From contig NZ_CANLZU010000002.1 in the NCBI RefSeq assembly GCF_947495715.1, positions 1 to 64,000 on the forward strand: a DNA stretch of 64,000 nt, read 5' to 3'. The position numbers were made by a program, and so were the translations under genes. Within the stretch, counting starts at the first letter, position 1; each line of letters begins with the position of its first letter. Of this stretch, positions 36,716 through 45,942 are shown one piece after another. Source of the stretch: an uncultured Oceanisphaera sp. (GTDB taxonomy: Bacteria; Pseudomonadota; Gammaproteobacteria; Enterobacterales; Aeromonadaceae). The notes beneath the pieces are model-generated. The model did no database searches, was not told the origin of the DNA, and was given only the letters and a program-made list of their open reading frames with translations.

Positions 36716-37123
36716 TTATGGGTTGGTAAAGCGCTGGCCGGAGATCTCCGGGTGGTAAATCGGCTGAATCACGTTGCCGGCGGGGTCGGTAATGTGAAAG
36801 CTGCGTGCGCCGTCGCCGTGATCGTGGGGCCGGTCCAGCATGGTCACACCCTTGCTCTTCAGGTACAGAAACCACTGTTCCAGCTCTTCCTTGCTGTCGA
36901 CGATAAAACCGAAGTGATCCATGCTCTGCACGCCGCTGGCCGGCAGGTCCGAGCGGCCCAGAGACAGGTTGTCGTTGCCGCAGGTGAGGTACACCAGATC
37001 CTTGTGCGCCCGGCGCAGCAGCTCCATGCCCATGATCTCGGTATAAAAACGCTCACATTCTTCCAGGTTGGGCATGGTGAAGGCGATATGGCGCATGCCG
37101 TTCAAACGACTGGGTCTTTCCAT
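36716..37123 (-). CDS. VOC-superfamily (glyoxalase-fold) metalloprotein
   Basis: The 135-residue protein has one vicinal-oxygen-chelate module pair: MRHIAFTMPNLEECERFYTE with the first His ligand, then MDHFGFIVDSKEELEQWF with the second His, and HITDPAGNVIQPIYHPE with a Glu-like position. Such proteins include glyoxalases, dioxygenases and fosfomycin-resistance enzymes; the substrate cannot be told. It is upstream of aroH on the same strand and divergent from the small monooxygenase gene. Confidence 0.82.
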   Translation of the reverse strand: MERPSRLNGMRHIAFTMPNLEECERFYTEIMGMELLRRAHKDLVYLTCGNDNLSLGRSDLPASGVQSMDHFGFIVDSKEELEQWFLYLKSKGVTMLDRPHDHGDGARSFHITDPAGNVIQPIYHPEISGQRFTNP

Positions 37124-37198
37124 GGCGGGGCTCCTTGTCTCTTGGCTAAAAATATTGTGTACTATTTGTTGATTTTAGATAAACAAATGGAGTTTACA

Positions 37199-37501
37199 AT
37201 GTATTCGATTATTGTCAAAACCAAGCTCAAGCCCGGCACCACCGACGCCTTTCTGGCCGCCATGCTGCCCAACGCCGCCGCCTCGGTACGTGACGAACCC
37301 GGTTGCCATACCTTTGACGTGCTGCAGGACAAGGCCGATCCCGAGCTGTTCTGGCTGTACGAAATCTATCAGGACGAAGCGGCCCTGGCCGATCACAAGC
37401 TGACCCCGCACTACAAGGCCAGCCGCGCCGTGGTCACCGACCTGATTGCCGAGCAGTCGGTGATCCGCGCCGACGTACTGGCGGTCAATCCGGCCCGTTA
37501 A
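37199..37501 (+). CDS. Antibiotic biosynthesis monooxygenase (ABM/YgiN-like) protein
   Basis: The 100-residue protein starts MYSIIVKTKLKPGTTDAFLA and has the ABM-fold pattern VRDEPGCHTFDVLQDKADPE, followed by LFWLYEIYQDEAALADHKLTP and HYKA. These ferredoxin-like dimers oxidise quinol-like compounds without cofactors or act as sensors. GGAG at 37189-37192 sets the start at 37199; an ATG four codons earlier overlaps that site. The gene is divergent from the VOC gene across 75 bp. Confidence 0.82.
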   Translation: MYSIIVKTKLKPGTTDAFLAAMLPNAAASVRDEPGCHTFDVLQDKADPELFWLYEIYQDEAALADHKLTPHYKASRAVVTDLIAEQSVIRADVLAVNPAR

Positions 37502-37508
37502 GCCGCAG

Positions 37509-37528
37509 GCCCCGCTTTCCGGCGGGGC
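37509..37528 (+). terminator. Probable terminator hairpin after the ABM gene
   Basis: GCCCCGC and GCGGGGC pair around a 6-nt loop 8 bp after the stop. The following sequence is TTCACC, so the T run is poor. Confidence 0.5.
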
Positions 37529-37624
37529 TTCACCACCGACGAGGCGCCGATGAAGCCCCGGAGTGGAAAAGGAAGGCGGTGGGCGATATGCTGACCGCAC
37601 TTTCTTAATTGCCTGATATTGCCC

Positions 37625-38140
37625 ATGACAGCACCACAAGACATGATGCACAGCGACACCCTGATGCAGCAGTTGACCCACTGGGGCATAACGCCGCCGC
37701 TGATTGAACACCCGCCGCTCTATACCTGCCAAGACGCCGACCGGCTGCTGATCAGCCGTCCCGGCACCCGACTCAAGAACCTGTTTCTGCGTGACAACTA
37801 CGGCCGCCGCCATGCGCTGTTGCTGACCCGAGCCGACAAGCAGGTGGATTTGAAAGCCCTGTCGCGCGACATCGGCTGGTCCCGGCTTGGCTTTGCTTCC
37901 GCCGAGCGGTTGCAGCGTTATCTGGGTGTACAACCCGGCCATGTGTCGGTGCTGGCGCTGGTCAACGATCGTGCACAGCAGGTGGAATTGTGGCTGGACA
38001 AGGAGCTGGAACACGGCGACGACTTTCACTGCCACCCGCTGCGCAACACCGCCACCCTGCTGCTGAGCCAGGCCGATTTGCTGAGCTTTACCGCCCGAAC
38101 CGGCCATACGCCGCTCTGGTTGCCCGTACCGTCCCGTTAA
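37625..38140 (+). CDS. YbaK/EbsC-type aminoacyl-tRNA deacylase, ProXp-ala (PrdX) like
   Basis: This class hydrolyses mischarged Ala-tRNAPro and similar species, keeping proline codons accurate. The 171-residue protein has HPPLYTCQDADRLL, GTRLKNLFLRDNYGRRHALL with the conserved Lys, VDLKALSRDIGWSRLGFASA, and PGHVSVLALVND, followed by FHCHPLRNTATLLL. These match PrdX/ProXp-ala rather than plain YbaK. A TTG at 37619 would add two residues; ATG 37625 is used. Confidence 0.85.
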   Translation: MTAPQDMMHSDTLMQQLTHWGITPPLIEHPPLYTCQDADRLLISRPGTRLKNLFLRDNYGRRHALLLTRADKQVDLKALSRDIGWSRLGFASAERLQRYLGVQPGHVSVLALVNDRAQQVELWLDKELEHGDDFHCHPLRNTATLLLSQADLLSFTARTGHTPLWLPVPSR

Positions 38141-38460
38141 AGAGCTGGGATTAGGGACTGGAGAATCGGGATTGGGTAAGTAATGCTTCATAACAGGTGT
38201 GGTTCTGTCGTCATTCCCGCGAAGGCGGGAATCCAGGGCCTGTGGCGCAGATTTGTCAGCCTGCGCTTCTCCTGCAAAGACACTGGACCCCCGCCTTCGC
38301 GAGGGTGACGAGAAAGAAAAGCTAGCCCCAGTATCCACATAAGTTATGCGTGATTACTTATTAGGGAATTGGGATCCGGGTAAACCGTATAACATACAGC
38401 TCCGTTGCCCCGTTAAAACGGGGCCTACAGGCCCCGCCACTTACAGCTTATAGCTTACGG
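38141..38460. repeat. MITE-like repeat (copy 2) and decayed heptamers between the ProXp-ala-like gene and ttrA
   Basis: The core at about 38205-38312 is bounded by CGTCATTCCCGCGAAGGCGG on one side and CCGCCTTCGCGAGGGTGACG on the other, a terminal inverted repeat. Inside it matches the reverse complement of 6640-6720. Decayed GGGATTA/GGGACTG heptamers flank it (about 38150-38180 and 38362-38380). CCCCGTTAAAACGGGG (38410-38425) is a small hairpin. I see no gene. Confidence 0.6.
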
Positions 38461-38481
38461 CTTACCGCTCCCCGAAGGGGG

Positions 38482-41400
38482 TTACACCGCCTCTATCCGG
38501 GCCGGCAGACCCTGGCGAACGGCGGCGCCGCTGGTCCAGTCCAGCCAGACGTTGGCCACCTCCTTGCGGGTCGGATCCATCAGGCCCAGATCGTTCAGGT
38601 TTACTCCGGCACCCAGCCGGGGGTTGGCGGCCATGGGTTCGCCGTCCACCAGATGGGCGCGGGCACCCAGCTCGGTGTGACCGTAGCCGTGCTCGATGGC
38701 CACGGCGCCTTCCACTATGCCGTCGCGCACCAGGGCGATGCCTTCCACTCGACCGCCGGGGGTTAACAGTCGTACCGGCTGGCCGTGCTGAATGCCGGCT
38801 CGTTCGGCATCCCGGCGGTTGATGCTGATCGGGTTTTCCGGGTGGATCATCCGCAGCCGTTCGGCACCAATGCTCGACGAGCTCATCAGGTGCGACTTGT
38901 ACGAGGTCACCAGCAGCGGCCACTGGCTTTCGGGGTAGTGATCCCGCATCGGGCTGCCGTCGGCGAAACGCGCGCCAAACTGGGTGGCGCAGCCCGGCAG
39001 TTTCTCGCCGGTCATCGAATGAATACTGCTGCCGATGGTCGGGTTCCAGATGCACAGGGTATTGGCAACCCGGTTTTTCATCAGCTCACCCTCCCAGCCC
39101 TGCTCGAAGGGAGCGAAACGTCCACCCCGGCTCAGAATGAAGCCGGCCTTGCGCCGTTCTTCCGGGGCCAGCGTCTCGCCAATCAGCGGCATCAGCCGGG
39201 CGGCGTTGGTCAGTAGCAGATCGTCGGCGCTAGCATCGGGCACCGGCTGACCGGCAAAGGCCAGGTTGGCGGCGGCGCGCAGATAGAAATCGGACGAACG
39301 GTGCAGCCCGTGCCGCTTGCCCTGGTGGTCGCTAATGGCGTTGTCGCCGAAGCCGGGCAGCGCCATTCTCTTGGCCAGGTTGATGATAAAAGACTCCAGC
39401 CCCACATGATCGCCGTTGGGCAGCTGTGGTGTGGCCGGGGTCACCACCGGCCAGCGGGCGGTGGTGGTTTTCTGCGGCACGCCGCCCCAGGGCTTGGTGA
39501 AGCCCCAGCTCTCGTAGGCGAGGGTGTCCGGCACTATGTAATCGGCCAGCGCCGTGGTTTCGTTGATAAAGCCGTCGACGGCGATAAATAACGGCAGCTT
39601 GGCCGGATCTTTCAGCTGCTCGCCGAGAAAGTGCTGGGCACCGCCAATACCATAGAGCGGATTGGTCATGTGGCTGATCCAGGCCTTGAGCCGGTAGGGA
39701 TAGCCGGAAAAGGCCGCCGCCAGATGCTCGGTCAGCAGGGGAGCCGAGAACGAAAACCAGGGCGCGCGCGCCGGATAGGGCGACTCGCCGGCGGCCAGCT
39801 TGCGTTTATACTCGCTGCTGTTTTCGTAGGCGAAACGATTACGGGACAGGAAAAGTCCTTTGGGCGCGATTTTGCCGTCGAAATTGACCAGATCGTAGCG
39901 TGGGCCCTTCTCAACCGACGACACCCCGCCGGCCCCGGGGGCCAGCCCGCCCCTGGCGTTGATATTGCCCAGCAAGGTGTTGAGCGTCAGTACCGCAAAG
40001 GCGGTGTAGAAGGCGTTACCGCTCATCATGCCGCCGTGAGCATCCACCACCGCCTGACGGCCATGACGTTTCAGCTCCCGGCCCAGCCCTTCGATGATGT
40101 TGACCGGCACCCCGCAGTCCTGGCTGTAGTCGGTCAGGGACTTCTGCAGCGCCGACCGTTTCAGGCACTGCAGCGATGAGGTGACCTGTACCGGCACGCC
40201 CTTGATGGTAACGGTGCGCTCTACCCACAGCGCCGCCGGACGGGCCGAGGTATGGGGCATCAGCTCGCCGCTTTCGGCATCTACCACCAGTTGGGTGTCG
40301 GCATCACCCATATCGAGGTCGGCGGCGGTCAGGAAGCGGCCGGCCTGTGGATGCGGCGCCTGAATCACCAGATGAGTGGCGTTGCTGTGGCTCGGCTCAC
40401 CGGCGGCGGCCTGGGCCGCCGGGCCGGGCTGAGCCAGATAAGGCTGATTGATGCCGTCGTTTTCCATCAGCCAGCGGATCAGCGCCAGTGCCAGGGCATC
40501 GTCGGTGGCGGGCTTGATGGGCACCCAGCGGCCGCGCTCTTCATTCTGGCGGCTGATGCTGTTGGGCAGGGTGGGGGCAACCACCACATAGTCCAGACCG
40601 CCTTCGCTGCGGGCATGAGCCAATTGGCGGCCCTGACGCTTGAACGGGTTGCCGGCCTGGGCCGGCGAGGTGCCGATGCAGAGCACGAAACGGGCGTGAT
40701 CCCAGTCCGGCTTGCCGTGGGCAAACTTCTTCAGATCGTTGAACACGGCACCGGATCCGGCACGAAAACCGAAGCCGCAATAGCTGCCGTGGTGGCCGAA
40801 GTTGCGGGTACCGAAGCTGTTGAACACGAAACGCTTGAGGAAGCTGTCGCGGCCCTCGTCACCGGCATTGGTCACCAGCAACTGGTTGGCCCTGGGGCCA
40901 AACTCGGGGTTGTCGGCATCCACCGGGGTGTTTAGGTCGCGAATGGCACGCAGCCCGTCCACATGGCCTTCACCAAATAGATCACCGCCTTCCACCACTT
41001 CCTGCAGCAGTTGCTCGAAGCCGATGCTTTGCCACTTGCCTTCGCCGCGTTTACCGGCCCGCTTGAGAATACGGGTGAGGCGATAGGGGCTTTGCAGTTG
41101 CTCGCCCAGCGCCGCGCCGCGCGCGCAGGCGGTGGATCTGTGCTCCAGCCCCGCTTCGCCGGCCAGTTGGGTAAACACCTGGCGCACCGGGGTTTCCTGT
41201 GCCGGCGCCTTGGGGTTGGACAGGGGATGATAGGGGTTGCCGGCGATGCGCAGCACCTTGTTGCCTTGGGTGTCTACCCGGGCGCGCAGGCCGCACTGGG
41301 TCCAGCAGCCAAAGCATTGTACCGGGCTCACCACCTGATGCTCCGCCATGGTCAACTCGCCGTTCGGCGCTATCATGAATTCCGGTTGCAGGGCATTGCC

Positions 41401-41550
41401 GGCAATGGCGTCGTTGGTGGGCACGCCGCTGGTGCCGTTGAGCAGCCCCTTGACCGCCTTGTTGACCGGGTCGGCGTAGCCGAGGGCAAAGGCACCGGTG
41501 CCACCGGCGATCATGCCGGCTTGTAGCAGGGTGCGACGTTTCTTATCCAT
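38482..41550 (-). CDS. ttrA: Tetrathionate reductase catalytic subunit TtrA
   Basis: TtrA is the molybdopterin subunit that reduces tetrathionate to thiosulfate in anaerobic respiration. The 1022-residue protein has an RR-type Tat signal (MDKKRRTLLQAGMIAGGTGA), an iron-sulfur motif in VQCFGCWTQCGLRARVD with a fourth cysteine in STACARGAALGEQ, and a long DMSO-reductase fold. Segments such as GHHGSYCGFGFRAGSGA, IGTSPAQAGNPFKRQGRQLA and DYIVPDTLAYESWG support TtrA. GGGAG precedes the ATG. It overlaps ttrC by 8 nt and ends the ttrBCA operon. Confidence 0.94.
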   Translation of the reverse strand: MDKKRRTLLQAGMIAGGTGAFALGYADPVNKAVKGLLNGTSGVPTNDAIAGNALQPEFMIAPNGELTMAEHQVVSPVQCFGCWTQCGLRARVDTQGNKVLRIAGNPYHPLSNPKAPAQETPVRQVFTQLAGEAGLEHRSTACARGAALGEQLQSPYRLTRILKRAGKRGEGKWQSIGFEQLLQEVVEGGDLFGEGHVDGLRAIRDLNTPVDADNPEFGPRANQLLVTNAGDEGRDSFLKRFVFNSFGTRNFGHHGSYCGFGFRAGSGAVFNDLKKFAHGKPDWDHARFVLCIGTSPAQAGNPFKRQGRQLAHARSEGGLDYVVVAPTLPNSISRQNEERGRWVPIKPATDDALALALIRWLMENDGINQPYLAQPGPAAQAAAGEPSHSNATHLVIQAPHPQAGRFLTAADLDMGDADTQLVVDAESGELMPHTSARPAALWVERTVTIKGVPVQVTSSLQCLKRSALQKSLTDYSQDCGVPVNIIEGLGRELKRHGRQAVVDAHGGMMSGNAFYTAFAVLTLNTLLGNINARGGLAPGAGGVSSVEKGPRYDLVNFDGKIAPKGLFLSRNRFAYENSSEYKRKLAAGESPYPARAPWFSFSAPLLTEHLAAAFSGYPYRLKAWISHMTNPLYGIGGAQHFLGEQLKDPAKLPLFIAVDGFINETTALADYIVPDTLAYESWGFTKPWGGVPQKTTTARWPVVTPATPQLPNGDHVGLESFIINLAKRMALPGFGDNAISDHQGKRHGLHRSSDFYLRAAANLAFAGQPVPDASADDLLLTNAARLMPLIGETLAPEERRKAGFILSRGGRFAPFEQGWEGELMKNRVANTLCIWNPTIGSSIHSMTGEKLPGCATQFGARFADGSPMRDHYPESQWPLLVTSYKSHLMSSSSIGAERLRMIHPENPISINRRDAERAGIQHGQPVRLLTPGGRVEGIALVRDGIVEGAVAIEHGYGHTELGARAHLVDGEPMAANPRLGAGVNLNDLGLMDPTRKEVANVWLDWTSGAAVRQGLPARIEAV

Positions 41551-42619
41551 GACGGACTCCCATATGATCCAGTAAGGCCCAGACGGCGCCGGCCAGTGCC
41601 AGCCACAGTCCGAGAGTGCCGATAACGATGATGCCGGCCGAGCCCAGCAGGTCGGGGCTCAGGTGATAGAGGCCGGCACCGTATTTGGGTACCGTTTGCA
41701 CGTTCATCAGTACCACCCAGCGAAATCCCCAGGCACACAGCAATGCCAGCAACGCGGGCAGGGCGTCGAAGGCCGACACCGGGCGACGGTTGCGACTCAG
41801 GCACAGCAGCCACAGCAAGGCTCCGCCGGCCAGCGACAGCAACAACAGGTGGCGCCAGAAGGTAAAGTTCACGAACAGCCGTCGGGCTTCCAGCCAGGAG
41901 GGACTGCCCAGCACCATGCCGGACACCGCCCACAGCAGCATCGCCAGGGTGAGGGCCGCCAGGGTGGCGGTCATGGCGCGGCGCAACATCAGGGGGGCAG
42001 GGCGCCGGTCGGCGCCGGGGCGGGGCAGCAGGACTTCCAGCAGCAGCAAGAGGCCGAACAGGGCGAGAAAGGCCGTCAGCAGCAGATTGACCGGCAGCCA
42101 GGCGGTATCCCACAGCGCACGCGAGCGCACCACCCTGATTTCCATGCCGGTATAAAGCAGAATGCCGATGGCCGCCAGGGCGGTAAGCCAGGCCAGGGCC
42201 TGAAGCACCCGGCCCCGAGGCCAGAGCGGCAGTGCCAGCCACCACTTGAGCCAGGGTTGTTTGGGGCCGAGATGGGGCCGTAACAGGCTGAATGACACCA
42301 GCAGCGCCAGCGTCACGAATACCGGCAAGATCAGTGCGCCCAGCCACATCCAGGAGCCGGGGGTGAGCTGGGTGTAGAAATGCCAGAAGCGAAACGGCTG
42401 ATGCAGATCGGCCAGCAGCGCCACCGGGCCGGTAACGGCACTGATGCCCAGTATCAAGGCCAGGCGGCCGCACCAGGGATGCAGTGCAGCGCGTTCGTTC
42501 AACGCCCATGGCAGCAGCAGGGCGGCGCTGGCGGCCAGCCCAATCAGAAAGAAATATTGCACCGCCCAGGGCAGCCAGGGGGCTTCGGCGTGAGTGGTAA
42601 GCAGTTCGGTAACCGGCAT
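41543..42619 (-). CDS. ttrC: Tetrathionate reductase membrane subunit TtrC
   Basis: TtrC anchors the reductase and oxidises quinol, passing electrons through TtrB to TtrA. The 358-residue NrfD-type protein has about nine hydrophobic helices; WAVQYFFLIGLAASAALLLP opens it and WMWLGALILPVFVTLALLVS follows. AAGGAGG precedes the ATG. It lies 9 bp after ttrB and overlaps ttrA. Confidence 0.92.
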   Translation of the reverse strand: MPVTELLTTHAEAPWLPWAVQYFFLIGLAASAALLLPWALNERAALHPWCGRLALILGISAVTGPVALLADLHQPFRFWHFYTQLTPGSWMWLGALILPVFVTLALLVSFSLLRPHLGPKQPWLKWWLALPLWPRGRVLQALAWLTALAAIGILLYTGMEIRVVRSRALWDTAWLPVNLLLTAFLALFGLLLLLEVLLPRPGADRRPAPLMLRRAMTATLAALTLAMLLWAVSGMVLGSPSWLEARRLFVNFTFWRHLLLLSLAGGALLWLLCLSRNRRPVSAFDALPALLALLCAWGFRWVVLMNVQTVPKYGAGLYHLSPDLLGSAGIIVIGTLGLWLALAGAVWALLDHMGVRHG

Positions 42620-42628
42620 GGAGCCTCC

Positions 42629-43345
42629 TTAACCGTGATCCGGGAACCAGAGCCCGGGTTGACCGTCGATGCGATTCACGAATTCTTCGCCGAGGCCGAT
42701 GTAGTACACTTGCGGCGCCGTGCCCTGCTCGGGCTTGAGTACCTTGAGGTCGGCGGCATGCTCATGGAGCAGGCGACTGATCCGGCTGTCGGGATCCTTC
42801 ATGTCGCCGATGACCCGAGCGCCGCCCACGCAGGACTCGACGCAGGCCGGCAGCAGGCCCACTTCCAGCCGGTGCACGCAAAAGGTGCACTTGTCGGCGG
42901 TCTGGGTATCGTGGTTGATAAAGCGGGCGTCGTAGGGACAGGCCTGTACACAGTAGGCACAGCCCACGCACTGCTTGTTGTCGACCACTACTATGCCGTC
43001 GTCGCGCTGGTAGGTGGCCTGGGTCGGGCACACCGGCACGCAGGGCGGATTTTCGCAGTGGTTGCACAGGCGAGGCAGCATCACCTGAGTGACCTGTTGT
43101 GTTGCTTCCATCTCGACTTCGTATTGCTGTACCGTGGTGCGAAACTGGCCGATGGGCGGCAGGTTTTCCATGCTGCAGCTGACGGTACAGGCCTGGCAGC
43201 CGATGCATTTGCGCAAATCGATGACCATGCCGTAACGTTTGCCGGCAGACGCCGGTGCCGCCTGCAGCTCGGTCACCGGAATCAGGCTGGCGCCGGCGGT
43301 GAGCCCGGTCATATTTCTGAGAAATTGTCGTTTACTGACGTCCAT
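42629..43345 (-). CDS. ttrB: Tetrathionate reductase iron-sulfur subunit TtrB
   Basis: TtrB carries four [4Fe-4S] clusters that relay electrons. Cysteine clusters are CIGCQACTVSC, NHCENPPCVPVCPTQATYQ, CVGCAYCVQACPYDARF and CTFCVHRLEVGLLPACVESC. A Tat-like N-terminus KRQFLRNMTG is present. The ATG at 43345 follows GAGG at good spacing and gives 238 residues; the frame extends 10 codons further. It is divergent from ttrS across about 87 bp. Confidence 0.94.
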   Translation of the reverse strand: MDVSKRQFLRNMTGLTAGASLIPVTELQAAPASAGKRYGMVIDLRKCIGCQACTVSCSMENLPPIGQFRTTVQQYEVEMEATQQVTQVMLPRLCNHCENPPCVPVCPTQATYQRDDGIVVVDNKQCVGCAYCVQACPYDARFINHDTQTADKCTFCVHRLEVGLLPACVESCVGGARVIGDMKDPDSRISRLLHEHAADLKVLKPEQGTAPQVYYIGLGEEFVNRIDGQPGLWFPDHG

Positions 43346-43405
43346 AATGAGTACCTCGGGAAAGGATGAGTCCATTGTCCCGGGGGGCTGCTACTTCGTT
43401 CTATT

Positions 43406-45160
43406 GTGGTTTTCCACATAAGGGACTTTGACTTGATCTGGAACAGGTTTTTAGCATGCCTGGGGCTGCTGTTGCTGTGTGTTCCGCTCGCCTCGGCCGA
43501 GACCTATCGAGTCGGCTTGCTGGCGTTTCGCGGTGAGATGCTGTCCCGCGCCGAGTGGGCGCCCACCCTCGAGGCGTTGAACCGGGTGCTGCCCGCACAC
43601 CGTTTCGAGGGGCGATATCTCACCCAGCAGCAACTGGACGACGAACTGGCCGCCGGCCGGCTCGACTTTGTGGTCACCAACCCGGCACACTTTGTGCTGA
43701 GCCGGGGCCAGGGGCTGAACTGGCTGGCATCCTATCTGGATCCGCATTACGGCCAGGCCAGACAAAGCGTGGCCGGCACCCTCTGGGTGCGGGCCGACAG
43801 CGACATCACCGACGTTGGGCAATTAGGCGGAAAGCCGGTGGGAGCGGTGCACCAGCAGGCCTTCGGTGGCTACCTGCTGGTGGCGGAGCAGTTGCGTCGT
43901 CGGGGAATATTGCCGACCGAGCTGGATCTGCGCTTCACCGGTTATCCGGTGGATGCGTTGGTGTATCTGTTGCGTGACGGCTCTCTGAGTGCGGCCATGT
44001 TGCCGACGTGTCTGCTGGAAAGCATGGTGCAGGAAGGGTTGGTGACGCGTACCGACTTTCGGGCGCTGATGGTGCAGGATGATGCCATTTGTGTGCGTTC
44101 GACCCCGCTCTATCCGGGCTGGAGCTTTGCCGCCGTCGGGGCGACAGATGAAAACGTGCTGCGGGCCATCAGCCGGGCTCTGCTCAATCTGGAATATAAC
44201 GGCCGGCCCTTGTGGGGCGCGGCCATTCGGCTGGATGAGGTTGAACGTTTGCTGGCCGACTGGCAACTGGGCCCTGCATCGGATTCGGCATCGCCCCTGC
44301 GACTGCTACACCAGTTGATTACTCGTTACTGGCCTTTTCTGGCCGCCCTCGTGATTATCGTGCTGGCCATGTTGCTGCACCACTATCGGGTGACCCTGTT
44401 GTTGCTCAGGCGCACTCAGGAGCGAGATAAACTGCACGATCTGATACAGCACAAGGAGCGGGAGCTGGCCCAGGCGCGACAACGTATTCTGGTGGGCGAA
44501 ATGGCCACCGGCCTGGCACACGAGCTGAATCAGCCGCTGTCGGCCATTCAGGCTTATGCCCAGGCGGGCGAGCTGGTGACTGAGGCCGGGCCGCAGCAGG
44601 AGGCCTTCGGCCACATAGTGGCCGAAACCGAGCGGGGCGCGGCCATTATTCGTCGTTTTCGCCAGTGGGCCACCCAGCCTCTGCCGGTGGCCGAGGCGTT
44701 TGAACCGGCGGAGTTGTGCCGGGAACTGGTGGCACGCCTAGGCCCGCGGGCTGAAGCGAAGGGGGTGAGACTGTCGGCCCGCACCGACGCCGGCACCCTG
44801 TTGTCGGTGCGCCCGGCAATAGAGCAAATTCTCAATAACCTGCTCGGCAATGCGCTTGATGCCCATGGCCGTGTGGCTGATGATCGTGAGACTCCTGACC
44901 AGCAAAACCATGGCATCATATTGCTGAGCGCTCACCACGAGCCACAAGGCTGGCGCCTGACGGTGGAAGACGATGCCGGCGGGGTGAGCCACCATATTAT
45001 CGAGGCGATGCAGCAGAGTCTGCCCGCCAGCCACTATCACGGCATGGGCATAGGGCTGTTGGTCAGCCACCGGCTGGCGCTTCGCCTGGGCGGGAGCCTG
45101 ACGCTGGTGAATACCGGCGAAGGTACCAGAGCCACACTGTTTTTACCCGAGGAGAACTGA
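43406..45160 (+). CDS. ttrS: Tetrathionate sensor histidine kinase TtrS
   Basis: TtrS senses tetrathionate in the periplasm and phosphorylates TtrR. The protein (584 residues from GTG 43406) has a signal peptide (FLACLGLLLLCVPLASAETY), a PhnD-like periplasmic domain (about 32-290, with VGLLAFRGE and DFVVTNPAHFVLS), and a membrane helix (about 305-325). The kinase core follows, with phospho-acceptor GLAHELNQPLSAIQAYAQAG, N box QILNNLLGNALDA and G boxes VEDDAGGV and HGMGIGLLVSHRL. A TTG at 43433 preceded by AGGGA is an equally good start (575 residues). Its stop overlaps ttrR. Confidence 0.92.
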   Translation: MVFHIRDFDLIWNRFLACLGLLLLCVPLASAETYRVGLLAFRGEMLSRAEWAPTLEALNRVLPAHRFEGRYLTQQQLDDELAAGRLDFVVTNPAHFVLSRGQGLNWLASYLDPHYGQARQSVAGTLWVRADSDITDVGQLGGKPVGAVHQQAFGGYLLVAEQLRRRGILPTELDLRFTGYPVDALVYLLRDGSLSAAMLPTCLLESMVQEGLVTRTDFRALMVQDDAICVRSTPLYPGWSFAAVGATDENVLRAISRALLNLEYNGRPLWGAAIRLDEVERLLADWQLGPASDSASPLRLLHQLITRYWPFLAALVIIVLAMLLHHYRVTLLLLRRTQERDKLHDLIQHKERELAQARQRILVGEMATGLAHELNQPLSAIQAYAQAGELVTEAGPQQEAFGHIVAETERGAAIIRRFRQWATQPLPVAEAFEPAELCRELVARLGPRAEAKGVRLSARTDAGTLLSVRPAIEQILNNLLGNALDAHGRVADDRETPDQQNHGIILLSAHHEPQGWRLTVEDDAGGVSHHIIEAMQQSLPASHYHGMGIGLLVSHRLALRLGGSLTLVNTGEGTRATLFLPEEN

Positions 45161-45744
45161 TGCAGATTTACCTTCTGGACGACGACGAACAGGTGGTGGC
45201 GGCCAATCGCTTTCTGCTCAAAGCGATGGGCCACGACAGCCTGGGCTGGTCACACCCGCAGCAGTTTCTGGACGAGCTGGATGATAATAAGCCGGCTATT
45301 TTACTGCTGGATCTGGCCATGCCCGAACTGGACGGCCTGGCGGTGCAGCAGATGCTGGTGCAGCGTAACAGCACGGTGGCGGTGATCTTGCTCACCGGAC
45401 ACGGCGATGTGCCCCAGGCGGTAACGGCGATGAAGCGGGGCGCCGTGGATTTTCTCGAAAAACCGATAGATGCCCGCCGCCTGGCCGCCGCCTTGAGTCA
45501 GGCCCAATTGAAGCTGGATCAACTGGTGGAGCAGGCCCGGGTGCGCGGGTGTTTTACCCGGTTATCGGCCCGCGAGCGGGAAGTGGTGTCGCTGGTGGCC
45601 ACCGGTTTGACCAACAAGGCCATTGCCGAGCAGCTGTGCGTGGCCGTGCGTACGGTAGAAGTGCACCGCGCCTCGGCGATGACCAAGCTGGAGGTGGCCA
45701 ACATGGCCGAATTGCTCAACCACTGGCAGCTGTATCGGGGGTAA
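45160..45744 (+). CDS. ttrR: Tetrathionate response regulator TtrR (FixJ/LuxR type)
   Basis: TtrR activates ttrBCA when phosphorylated. The 194-residue protein has a receiver domain (DDDEQVVAANRFLL, phospho-Asp in ILLLDLAMPELDG, then LLTGHGDVPQAVTAMKRGA and FLEKP) and a LuxR helix-turn-helix (LSAREREVVSLVATGLTNKA followed by IAEQLCVAVRTVEVHRASAM). The ATG overlaps the ttrS TGA. It ends the plus-strand part of the locus. Confidence 0.94.
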   Translation: MQIYLLDDDEQVVAANRFLLKAMGHDSLGWSHPQQFLDELDDNKPAILLLDLAMPELDGLAVQQMLVQRNSTVAVILLTGHGDVPQAVTAMKRGAVDFLEKPIDARRLAAALSQAQLKLDQLVEQARVRGCFTRLSAREREVVSLVATGLTNKAIAEQLCVAVRTVEVHRASAMTKLEVANMAELLNHWQLYRG

Positions 45745-45942
45745 AACGTGAGGGGTGAGGGGAAAAGGCCGTGTTTACGGATTGGCGCCGAACTGCTCCT
45801 CCCCCTTGGCTGCGGGTTGGGCAGGTCCATTGAAATGGACCCTACGAGACGGACAGGCTTGCGCCGCACGAATGGGCGCTTACCATGTCACGCCTCACGC
45901 CTCACGCCTCACGCCTCACGCCTCACGCCTCACGCCTCACGC
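45745..45942. repeat. Composite intergenic repeat with GTGAGG arm, G/C element, GGTC palindrome and CTCACGC array
   Basis: From left: GTGAGGGGTGAGGGG (about 45748-45762), a truncated CTCCTCCCCCTTGGCTGCGG element (about 45796-45815), the palindrome GGTCCATTGAAATGGACC (45824-45841) followed by CTACGAG, and seven CTCACGC units (45894-45942). The GTGAGG arm is complementary to the array, so the unit could fold into a large hairpin. The array supplies the ansA stop codon. Confidence 0.75.
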
